A stretch of 35,624 bases of DNA from Sphaerosporella brunnea. Its lineage: Eukaryota; Ascomycota; Pezizomycetes; Pezizales; Pyronemataceae. The stretch lies in assembly GCA_008704415.1 (NCBI GenBank), contig VXIS01000415.1:1-35624 (forward strand), in the 5' to 3' direction. Shown here one piece after another: positions 20,508 through 29,251 of this stretch (position 1 is the stretch's first letter; every line of letters starts with the position of its first letter). The position numbers and the translations under genes were made by a program. The notes below the pieces were generated by a model. That model saw nothing but the letters and a program-made list of their open reading frames with translations, did not search any database and had not been told where the DNA came from.

Positions 20508-21371
20508 TTATTTTCTCCTCGCCTCCTTGAGCTGGCGCTCCTTATTCTCCTCCACCCGTCCCAGGAACGCCTGACGGTCGAGGTATCCCTTGTCGCCCTT
20601 ATTCCACTTCTTCAGATCATCGCCAATGCCCTCCTTGTCCACGAACCCCGCCCAATCCAGCCGGCTCTTCTCCAGCGTGTTGATCTTTGCCGGCTGCGCG
20701 GCTTTGCTCCTCGCCGCAGCCGCAGCATCGAACGCGGAAGCACGCTTCTTTGGCGGCGGCCGTCGCGCGGGCTTTCCATCGGCCGACGGCGCCGGCGACG
20801 CAGATGATGAGCCGGAGAAGTAGACGCGTGCCGTCTCGGAGGAGGCGGGCACGAGTTTCTCCTCTGTGATCGTCTCGCCCGCGAACTCGTACGTGTGTTT
20901 TATCGTCACCATCTTTTCGCCGGTTTCGGCGGTTGCTTCCTCCTTCTGCTTCTCATCCGACGACGAGATGGTGGAGGAGGAGGATCGCCTTGGGTCTGAT
21001 GGCGCTGCTGCTGCTGTTGCTGTTGCAGCAGCAGGCGAGTTCATCGCCGCCCATAACGCGTCCACGTCGGTGGTTACCTTCCCGCTTGCGACGCCACCGG
21101 ACTTCTCGCGCTGCTCGGCCGCTCGCTGCGAGCGCGTTTTTATTAACGGCTCGACGGGCACAGAGTCGATGGAGTCTGCGCGCTTGCGTTTGCGCGCGGG
21201 CTTGGGCGAGGCGGCGGGGTCGGAGTCGGAGTCGGAGGAGCTGGCATCGTCGTTGTCGTCGCCGCCGGCTACGGTGCTGGGATCAAAATCGGAGTCCTCG
21301 GCGGAGTCGTAGTCGGAGTCCAGGAGCGACGCGGCGGGGCCGGCGGGGGCGGTGGATTTGGAGGGCGGCAT
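20508..21371 (-). CDS. Swc5, BCNT-domain subunit of the SWR1 complex
   Basis: Predicted 287-aa single-exon nuclear protein. The start is the ATG at 21371; an in-frame ATG at 21524 would add 51 residues that look like leader and overlap the neighbour's promoter. The N-terminal third is acidic and serine-rich (SDYDSAEDSDFDPS, DDNDDASSSDSDSD), as expected for H2A-H2B handling, followed by a basic patch KPARKRKR (probable nuclear localisation). Residues 150-185 carry the fungal Swc5 motif KHTYEFAGETITEEKLVP. The last 60 residues are the BCNT-C domain (LEKSRLDWAGFVDKEGI ... KGYLDRQAFLGRVE). Known role: in the SWR1 complex it supports replacement of H2A with H2A.Z. The stretch 115-140 is low-complexity Ala/Ser/Thr. 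Shares a short divergent promoter with the ValRS gene. Confidence 0.94.
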   Translation of the reverse strand: MPPSKSTAPAGPAASLLDSDYDSAEDSDFDPSTVAGGDDNDDASSSDSDSDPAASPKPARKRKRADSIDSVPVEPLIKTRSQRAAEQREKSGGVASGKVTTDVDALWAAMNSPAAATATAAAAPSDPRRSSSSTISSSDEKQKEEATAETGEKMVTIKHTYEFAGETITEEKLVPASSETARVYFSGSSSASPAPSADGKPARRPPPKKRASAFDAAAAARSKAAQPAKINTLEKSRLDWAGFVDKEGIGDDLKKWNKGDKGYLDRQAFLGRVEENKERQLKEARRK

Positions 21372-21558
21372 GGTGATGGGTGTGGTGGATGGAGGGAACG
21401 AAGGAAAGGAAGAGAAAGAACTGTGAGGCGGTTGTTTTTTCTTAGCGCGGAAAATGTTAGTTATGCACCTGGCTGGTGTTGCCGCCCCACACTCCCAGAG
21501 TAAATTCCAGCGCGCGACGGACATCCGAACTCTCTCCTCCTCATCCTCCTCCACCACA
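21372..21558. promoter_or_regulatory. 187-bp divergent promoter, swc5 and ValRS genes
   Basis: The two ATGs are separated by only 187 bp. Both sides have a pyrimidine-rich leader on their own sense strand (CTCTCTCCTCCTCATCC before the ValRS ATG; the reverse complement of GGAACGAAGGAAAGGAAGAG before swc5). I see no TATA box. The centre holds CACACTCCCAG and AATGTTAGTTATG. Confidence 0.65.
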
Positions 21559-24500
21559 ATGTTGGCAATTCTTCGCGCGCAGTCGGTGCTGCTACGCCGG
21601 GGCGGCCAGCTACGGAGATTCCCGCCTGTTGCTTCCCTAGGCACCGCAGCTTCCCTGGGCACCGCAACTTCACTGCCTCCAAAGCCCCGGCGGAAACCTT
21701 CAGATCCCTACGAACCGGTTTGTAACCCTCCCTCCGCCTCCGGTGCTCAGAAAGGGAAGGAAAGGGAAAGGGAATTGCTGACGCGGCAGCAAGGCAGCGA
21801 ATGAAGAAGCCTGGTACACCTACTGGGCCTCACACGACCACTTCGAGCCGATTAGAATGGATTCTGGTCGAAGACCCCTACGCATGCTACTACCACCCCC
21901 GAACGTCACCGGAGAACTCCACATCGGCCATGCGCTCATGATCTCGATTGAGGATGCCCTTGCCCGCTACTACAGGATGAACCAGAACCCGGTTGTGTGG
22001 GCGCCTGGAACGGACCATGCGGGTATTGCGACGCAGATGGTGGTGGAGCGAATGTTGGCGGCTGAGAGAGGCGTTACCAGGCAGGAGCTTGGGAGGGAAA
22101 AGTTTGTGCAGGAGGTCGAGGCGTGGAGGGAAAAGTATGGGTCTCGCATTTTGGAGCAGATGAGGATGCTGGGTGCGTCGACCACGAATAGTCGCGAGTA
22201 TTATACCAAGGATGAGAGGTTGAGCAAGGCGGTCGCTGCGGCGTTCGTGAGGTTGTGGGAGGAGGGCTTGATCTATAGGGATACTAGAATGGTCAATTGG
22301 AGCACGGAGCTGCAGACGGCGGTGAGTGATATTGAAGTTGTCACCGAAGAGATCTCGGGGAAGAACCCGAAGAAAGTGGGAGGGTTTGTGGGCGCCCTCG
22401 AGTGATGCGCTGTGCTGGGATGTGCTGATGCGTTTGTAGGGCCTGGTTCGGTCAGCTGCATACGTTTGCGTTCAAGCTTGCGGAGAGCGAGGGCGAGATT
22501 GTGGTTTCTACTACTAGACCAGAGACGATTCCCGGAGATCGTGCGGTGGCTGTTCACCCTGATGATCCACGGTATAAGGTACTCTTCTCCTTAGTTACTG
22601 ACCGCTTGCACGGACTAATACAACCAGCACCTGCACTACAAAGAAGCCCTCCACCCACTTATCCCCGGCTTGAAAGTCCCCATCGTCCCCGATGCCACCC
22701 TCGTCGATCCCTCCTTCGGGTCCGGCGCCGTCAAAATAACCCCAGCCCACGATATCAACGACTACGCTTTTTGGAAGCGACACTCCTCCCTATGCACCAC
22801 TCCTCCCTCTGATGCCTCCGAGGAGAAGCTACCAATCCCTCTAGTCCAGGTCTTCGACTCAGCCGGCAAGATGCTGCCCGCCTGCAACGTCCCCAACCTG
22901 ATCGGCCACGACCGGCTCCACATCCGTAAACGTGTTGTTGCCCTCCTCGAGGAAGCCGGCGTCTACCGTGGCAAGGAAGCCCACGACATCCGTCTGCCCG
23001 TGTGTGAGCGTTCTGGAGCAGTGATAGAGCCCATGCTGCAGCCGCAGTGGTATCTGCGCATGAAGCCTTTGGCGCAGAAGGTCAAAGAAGTTGCCAAGCG
23101 GGACGGCCTGAGGTTTGCTCCCGAGAGCCCGTATGCCCAGCTGTGGGACCAGTGGCTGGATGGCGTCGAGGACTGGTGTCTCAGTCGGCAGATCTGGTGG
23201 GGCCATCGCATCCCCGCTTACGGTGTTGTGGACTCCAAGGGTGAAATCGTCCGCTGGATCGCGGCTGAGACGGAGCAAAAGGCGGCGTCTAAGCTCACGG
23301 CTGATGAGGCGATTAAGGGCTGCATGCTCAAGCAAGACGAGGACGTTCTAGATACCTGGTTCTCCTCTGGTCTTCTGCCATTAACCACCGCTGGCTGGAC
23401 CGGAAAACCAAACCAGCAACCCAACCGCGAAAACTACCCCTTGTCTTTCATCGAGAGTGGAGGCGATATCCTCTTCTTCTGGCTTGCACGCATGGCTATG
23501 CTCTGCACCCACTTCACCGACAAGCTGCCCTTCCCTGAAATAATCCTCCACCCGCTCGTCTGCGACGCCGAGGGAAAAAAAATGTCAAAATCCGTCGGCA
23601 ACGTTCTGGACCCGTTGTTGATCGTGCAGGGCCGCAGCCAGCAGGAGATGATTTCGGACGTAATCAAGCGATTCGAAGCGCAGGAGGCGCAGGGCGGCGA
23701 GCTTCAAAAAGACGCCCTCAAGAAAATCAAAAATCAAACCGCCTACATCACCAAAGCCTTCCCTCAGGGTATCGCACGCAGCGGCGCCGACGCCCTGCGC
23801 ATGGCACTCGTGGACTACACGCGGCAGACCCGCCAGATCAAGATGGAGCTCCGCCACGTTGACAACTTCCGCAAGATGGCGATCAAGCTCGACAACGCGG
23901 TCAAGTTCTTCCACCAAACGCAGGAGCAGCATGGCTTCACGTTCTTCGATATCCATAAGATACCGCTGCAGCCGGCAGATAAGTTCCTGCTCTTCCGTCT
24001 GCGGACGATGTTGACGACCATCAACGAGGGCGTGAAGCAACGCCGTCTCCACGAAGCCACAGAAGCAATCAGAGCCTTCCTCTACAACGACCTCTGCGCC
24101 ACCTACCTCGAGTTCATCAAATTCGACACCACGGAAAAGGCGAAGCAGTCACGACGCAATCGCGTGCTGTCGATCCTCCAGGTCACGCTAGACGTTTTCC
24201 TCCGCGCCGCACACCCGTTCATGCCCTTCCTGACCGAAGAGCTCTGGCAGGAACTCCTCCCCGCCGCCCGCGCCGAGCACGAGGAGGTCACCATCATGAC
24301 GGCCAAGTGGCCGCAGGAGTGGGAGCTGCCGCAGGTCACCGAACAGCAGGCGCAGCTGCTCGTCGGCACGCAGAAAGTCATTTCCGCCCTGAGAGCAGTC
24401 AGCTACGAGAAGAAGGAGAACGTGCAAGACGTCCTGGTTAGCCCGCCGGACGACATCGCCAGGTATGTATGGGAGAATCTGGGCACGGTCCTCAGGCTCG

Positions 24501-24634
24501 GCAAGAGAGGCGCCAAGTGGCTCAATCCGAGGTTTAGGACGGCGGACATGCAGGTGCTGGGAAAAGAAGAGGAGGGCTGGGTCGTTGTTAGCAGGAGCCA
24601 GCGCGCCGAGCCGGTTCAGCCGAGGAAATCGTGA
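21559..24634 (+). CDS. valyl-tRNA synthetase, probably mitochondrial
   Basis: Class I synthetase of 964 aa in four exons: 21559-21717, 21794-22383, 22440-22578 and 22628-24634. The introns are 76, 56 and 49 nt; two donors share GTTTGT. Exon 1 encodes an Arg-rich, acid-poor presequence (MLAILRAQSVLLRRGGQLRR) with a duplicated SLGTA unit, pointing to mitochondria. HIGH is at 96-99 in PPPNVTGELHIGHAL. The editing domain keeps TTRPET (274-279) and GDRAVAVHPDD. Further on are WFSSGLLPLT, GGDILFFWLARM and KMSKS (614-618). The anticodon-binding domain follows (HPFMPFLTEELWQELLP). The protein ends soon after it, without an evident C-terminal coiled-coil arm. It attaches valine to tRNA-Val. Many moulds encode a dual-targeted ValRS; a dedicated organellar copy is also possible and is suggested here by the presequence and divergent motifs. 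Confidence 0.92.
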
Positions 24635-25055
24635 TGTAAAAATACCGTTTGATACTTTGTAGACTATATACTACTAGAGTACGTACTTTATTTAGTCCAA
24701 TATCCTCCATCACGATCCCCCCTACCCCTCAAGCCCCCACCTCTTCTCGACTAATATGGCAATGAATGCCCCCAGCTGCCCCATTGCATATGCTGCTAGG
24801 AGTTTGCATAGCTACTGTAGAAAGGGAGGAATGATATGGAGGTGGGTGAGCTCCAGTGAATGTTTCAAGTTTTGCCCCCCTCCCCCCCCTTGACTTCCAA
24901 AAACTATCATTACGCATCTCTTATCTCTTATAATATTTACGTCCCAGCATCCAAAGAACCCGCTCGCTTCAAAAAGTATAGAAAAAAATACAAAGTGCGC
25001 CCCGAGCAAAGAAAAAAAAAAAGAAAAAAAAACACGTGCTGTACAAAAAAAAAAT
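24635..25055. terminator. convergent 3' region of ValRS and DUF7729-like genes
   Basis: A 421-bp gap between convergent stops. From 24971 to 25055 the plus strand is A-rich with several runs of 7 to 11 A (for example 25012-25031 and 25045-25054). No gene is visible. Confidence 0.5.
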
Positions 25056-26280
25056 TCAAAGGAGATGCAAGAATCCCAGCAGCGCCAGAAGCACCATTGC
25101 GGCTGCTGTGTACCCCGAGCCCGGCTTGGGTGGTGATAGGTTGTCGTAGATTGTTACTGTGGCGTCGACGAAGTTTGTGCCGCACTCTAACTGGGGGATT
25201 AGTTTCTGTGGTCGCAGGGGGGAGGGAGGTGTGCGTGGTACATACCGGAATTTATCTGCTCGGCGGCGGAAACGTACACACTGCTCACCGGCTGTGTTTT
25301 GTTTCCTGCGGCGATGCTGAAGGCCCGCATCGTATTGGCCAGGCATTGCGAGCACCTATTCCACCGTCAGCACACCTCTAAGTATATATATATATATATC
25401 CCCACAACCCACGTCAAGTTCGAACCAGTCGGCAAAGTCGTCCCCAGCGCCAAAGAATATATAAACAAGTCCTGCGGGCTGGTGGCATTTGTAACCGCAT
25501 CCACAAAGCAGTAGTCACCGCTGGAAGCTTTCAAACACCCGGCTGCATACAATGTCCGGTACGCTACCAGCGCGGTATACATGTCAGTCACTATTGGATT
25601 CTGCAGCTGGTAGTCGCTTTGGCAGACGTTGCTGCTCCGTAGTGGCCCACTGTAGGAATCCATCAGAGCCCCGCATTTGTCGACGTCTACGTTGCAGCTG
25701 CGGTCGAGGATCGTGGTGGTCGTGAAGGCCCCGTCTTTCATGATATCAAAAAAACCGACGGAGTCCTTGAGGGTGGGGGGGAGTGATTTCTTAGTGGCTT
25801 GATCTGGTGAGACGTGGACAGACTGGACCTTACCCGCAACAACCCAGAGAGGGGAATACAGTCTCTGAAGCTTTGGTTGTTGACGATGGAGGAGATGAAG
25901 TTGGAGCAGGAGGTGGTCACGTTTGTGGCGAGAGAGATTGCATCGAACGGATACGGCGTGTCGATGTCTACGCTGGACGAGGGAGTACTGCTTGGGATCG
26001 TAGTTGTGCTCGCCCTTGTTGTCGTTGCGCAACTGCTGCTGCTGGCCCTTGTTGACCTTGTTGACACTGGGAGATCATCCGTCTTCGCTGCTGCTGATCT
26101 TCGGGCCAGCGCCACCTCTTCCACCACGTCCTCGAGCGGACTCCCAGCCACAAGCCCTCCGCACAATGTCACCAGAACCAGCAGTGTCAACCATAGGCGA
26201 AAGTAAGTGGAAGAAGTGGACGGTATCGGTTGTGCGCGTTTCCGGGAGAACAGCGTTGGTTGTCGCAGAGGCGGGCTCAT
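25056..26280 (-). CDS. GPI-anchored cysteine-containing surface protein, DUF7729-like
   Basis: Predicted 346 aa in four exons: 26280-25834, 25765-25413, 25355-25246 and 25186-25056. Introns are 68, 57 and 59 nt; the second contains a (TA)n repeat and has a CTGAC branch site. A long signal anchor (FRLWLTLLVLVTLCGGLVAG, residues 28-47) follows a basic N-terminal stretch. Residues 62-110 are Ser/Thr-rich. The main domain has the pattern of a fungal family I know as DUF7729: TSCSNFISSIVNN, RDCIPLSGLLR, the exon-2 junction DSVGFFDIM, SCNVDVDKCGALM, GDYCFVDAVTNATSP and LTCSQCLANTMRAF, ending CGTNFVDATV. After PKPGSG comes a 17-residue hydrophobic tail with no charged end, typical of a GPI signal. 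Likely sits at the plasma membrane or wall; function unknown. Confidence 0.82.
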
Positions 26281-28121
26281 GTTGATCGGCTGCCTACAGG
26301 CACGCACATGACCAGAAGGAACCTCTCTCTCGCGCTCTGCTCTCTCTCTCTCTCTTCGTTCAGAAAGTCGAGGCTGCCCCAAGAACTCGGAGATGCGCAC
26401 GCGCAGAGGCGATCGCAACAGAGATGGGCGAAGGGAGTGTGATGGTTATGGTGGGGGCCGTAGCGAGCAACAAAGGAACAAGGGACAAAAGGGTTTTTTG
26501 TGGGGGACCGGGCCCCCCCAAGTGGATAATATGTAAGGCCCTTCCCCCCGCCGCCCCCTCTTCGTTTGGCGGCGGCCATCTTCGAAACCTCCTCCTCCTG
26601 GCCTAGATCTCTCACCACTATGTACCTCACTCTCGCAGGAGAGAGGCGACAGGGATCTGCTCGTTCCCAGCCGCGGGAAATCGGAGACTGCCCGGGACTG
26701 CGGTTCGTGGCCGCGAGAGATGGACTCTACTGGGGAGGGGGGAGGGGGTTTATGAGATGAAGCCACCTCGACGTTCGTCGGGAATGCAGATGCCGATGTC
26801 ATTAGAGGCGCATCGAAGTTCCAGCAAGGAGATTGGCCACGGGCACGGGAAACCTATCGGTATTTGTCAAATATGCCCATGTGGGGTCCAAAATAGTAAA
26901 TAATATCTCATGCAGTCTCGCCAAAATGCTGTATGTGCTTGAAGCTAGTTACGGTCCACCGCTGCAAAAACCCGCTTCCACGACCATGCCGCCGCCGCCG
27001 CCCCCAAAGCCCTCAGTCTTCTGGGGGGCTCGCATCGCTGGTACCGTGGATACCCGCGTACATACGTGCTCGTCCTCGACGATGTAGCATCGGTCAAGAA
27101 AGTGTCACCTGCATATTCTGTCCGAACCCTGCTGGGCACGACTGGGTGCTTGCTAAACACTGGGGCAGGGGGGGGGGGGGCGGGGGGCCACGCGAGAATT
27201 TGGAGCGGGGGCAGGTGGTTCTGTATTGGTAGTTTCTTTTAAAACCCCCACCACCTCCCCCCCGTCCTTCTGGTTCTCTGCGGTTTCGGGTTTGGGCGAG
27301 TGGATGGATTGCTTGCTTGCTTGCTAACGCTTGCAGCTCCTGATCACCAGCAAGATCGCGCACATCCTGTATCGCGGCGTTTGGCCGGTGACGTACCCCG
27401 CAATGCTGTTAGGCTTCGAGGCACGCACGCAGACACAATCAAGCGCATGGGGGGCTATCTTTGGCGTCAATGAACTCGGGACATTTGGTATGAGCAAAGT
27501 GGCCACGATGCCCGCCGATTTGAAAAGTGTGGGCGCGGACACAGCACTTTGCTCCTTATCAAAATGAGAGGAGGGTATTTATCACCTCCGACCCTGCCGG
27601 CCGTTACGTAGTGCTTACTTAGGTTGCTACTCTACGCGGCAAAAAGGGTCTTTGGAGAAAACCCTTGACGAGAATTGCGATGACGAAACGGCGAGAGGTA
27701 TATAGATGGGAAGTTTTCATATACACAACGGCTGTGAATGGCTGATCGACATAGAACTTCTCCTTATTTGCAGGCTACTTTGGATAGAGTAGGTACTCGT
27801 GCAGGGGCCTTTGGGTTACCTACCTCTTATCGATGAAACAACCGGCCTGATATCCGATGTCTAGCGTTTCGGCCTCATGTGCAGCGCGGTTATCTGAACT
27901 GCACGTAGCAGACGCCGTTGGAATGTGTACGCGCGCGGCAGCAAAAGACACTAGGGCTGGCCTCCCGCAGGCGCCCGGGTTTCTGCTCACCCAAGTGCTC
28001 GGTTTTGAAGCGCTCCAGAAGCTTCGAAGCCCTACATACAACTTTAGTGCCTGCCCTGCACACTAAGCGGGAGCAACCGGAATGCGGGGTGTCACGACCA
28101 GCTCTCTAACCAACCGCAACC
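26281..28121. other. 1.8-kb divergent intergenic region
   Basis: Between two divergent starts. Contains a CT-rich leader at 26331-26358, G13 at 27168-27180 and a TTGC repeat at about 27311-27325. Open frames here are short and match nothing; I support no gene. Confidence 0.5.
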
Positions 28122-28943
28122 ATGCTCCTTCGCCGCCTCATGAGCTCCTACCGCCCGCACTCCGTCCGCACCGCATCTCACCCGCGCTCCCAGAAGCTGC
28201 TCCCCGCCACCATATCCCGTGTTCATACTCCCGCGCCGCATCTACGTCAGATCACACTTACACTCCCCACCCCCTGCATCTTCAAGCCGGGTCAATGGGT
28301 GGATCTACACCTCCCATCACTCCCGCAACCAGGAGGATTTACGATCATCACGCCGCCCACGGATGAGGGTACGGAGTTTGAGCTTTCTGTCCGAGAGGCG
28401 GCGGGAAATCCGGCGGCCGCTTGGTTGTGGCGTGCGGAAGAGGAGGTGAGCGGGCGTGAGGTGCATGTGAGGGTCGGGGGTTCGTTTGTTTTCCCGCCGC
28501 CTGGAGTGCAGCGGACGGAGGTGGAGAAGGTGGTGTTTGTGGCCGGTGGCGTTGGGGTGAACCCGTTTCTGTCTATGATGGCGTGGATTCGGCGGGAGAA
28601 GGAGCGCGGCGGGGACTGGGGAGGTGTGGATGTCAGGTTGCTGTGGAGCACGAAGAGGGGTGAGTGGTCCTATTTGGACAGGGTTGAAAGGGATTGCGGA
28701 AAAGAAGGTGCGAGGCTTTTCGAGACCGGTCGCGGCCCGGATGGAATGGAGAGCCTCGAGGGGTGGGAGGTGCAGAGGAGGCGCTTGGATGTGGAGGATC
28801 TGAAGAGGGCGACGGAGCGCAGGCATTCCAAAGTGCTGGCCTACGTTTGTGGGCCAAAGGGCTTTGAAGATTCCTGTATCGATGCACTGGTCAATGAGGT
28901 CGGAATTGACACAGAGAGGGTGTTTAGTGAAAGGTGGTGGTAA
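28122..28943 (+). CDS. OXNAD1-like FAD/NAD(P)H oxidoreductase, mitochondrial
   Basis: Predicted 273-aa single-exon protein of the ferredoxin reductase-like family. The N-terminus MLLRRLMSSYRPHSVRTASH is an acid-free mitochondrial presequence. The FAD domain has KPGQWVDLHLPS and GGFTIITPP in place of the RxYS motif, as in OXNAD1 relatives. The NAD-binding domain has VVFVAGGVGVNPFLSMMAWI (about 140-159) and ends with YVCGPKGFEDSCIDAL; the C-terminal RVFSERWW closes the fold. There is no iron-sulfur or haem domain, so electrons must pass to a separate partner, unknown here. Start at 28122 is preceded by CAACC; a downstream ATG exists at residue 7. Confidence 0.88.
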   Translation: MLLRRLMSSYRPHSVRTASHPRSQKLLPATISRVHTPAPHLRQITLTLPTPCIFKPGQWVDLHLPSLPQPGGFTIITPPTDEGTEFELSVREAAGNPAAAWLWRAEEEVSGREVHVRVGGSFVFPPPGVQRTEVEKVVFVAGGVGVNPFLSMMAWIRREKERGGDWGGVDVRLLWSTKRGEWSYLDRVERDCGKEGARLFETGRGPDGMESLEGWEVQRRRLDVEDLKRATERRHSKVLAYVCGPKGFEDSCIDALVNEVGIDTERVFSERWW

Positions 28944-29251
28944 GCCGGCTGCAGACACATGGCGGGCTGTCCGCGCTGGTAGCACGGGTCTGATAGAAGT
29001 AGGCACCAGTACACAGCTCAGACATGCATTCCAGAGCGTCTGAACCAATCACATGGATTGCGGCTGGTGATGTCTCATGAACGAATGAAGGCCTGTGCCC
29101 CAAACAACCAACCCTAACCGAACGTGTCGTCATTGCCACACCTCTCACACCTCTCACCCCACTCACCAACAAGCTGCTGCATCTCCACGCCTCCAGTGAG
29201 CTCACACGTCAACGCCGTCCAAACAACCCATGGGCCCTTAGTCCACCCACA
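28944..29251. promoter_or_regulatory. 308-bp intergenic, promoter of the Iqw1-like gene
   Basis: The only landmark is AACCCTAACC at 29110-29119, a telobox-like motif about 130 bp before the ATG at 29252, followed by a pyrimidine-rich stretch (CACACCTCTCACACC). Nothing else is evident. Confidence 0.4.

Noticed and set aside
27331..27567. A 78-aa plus-strand frame in the gap before the OXNAD1-like gene
   Set aside because: No family match, no clear codon bias and no supporting splice structure.
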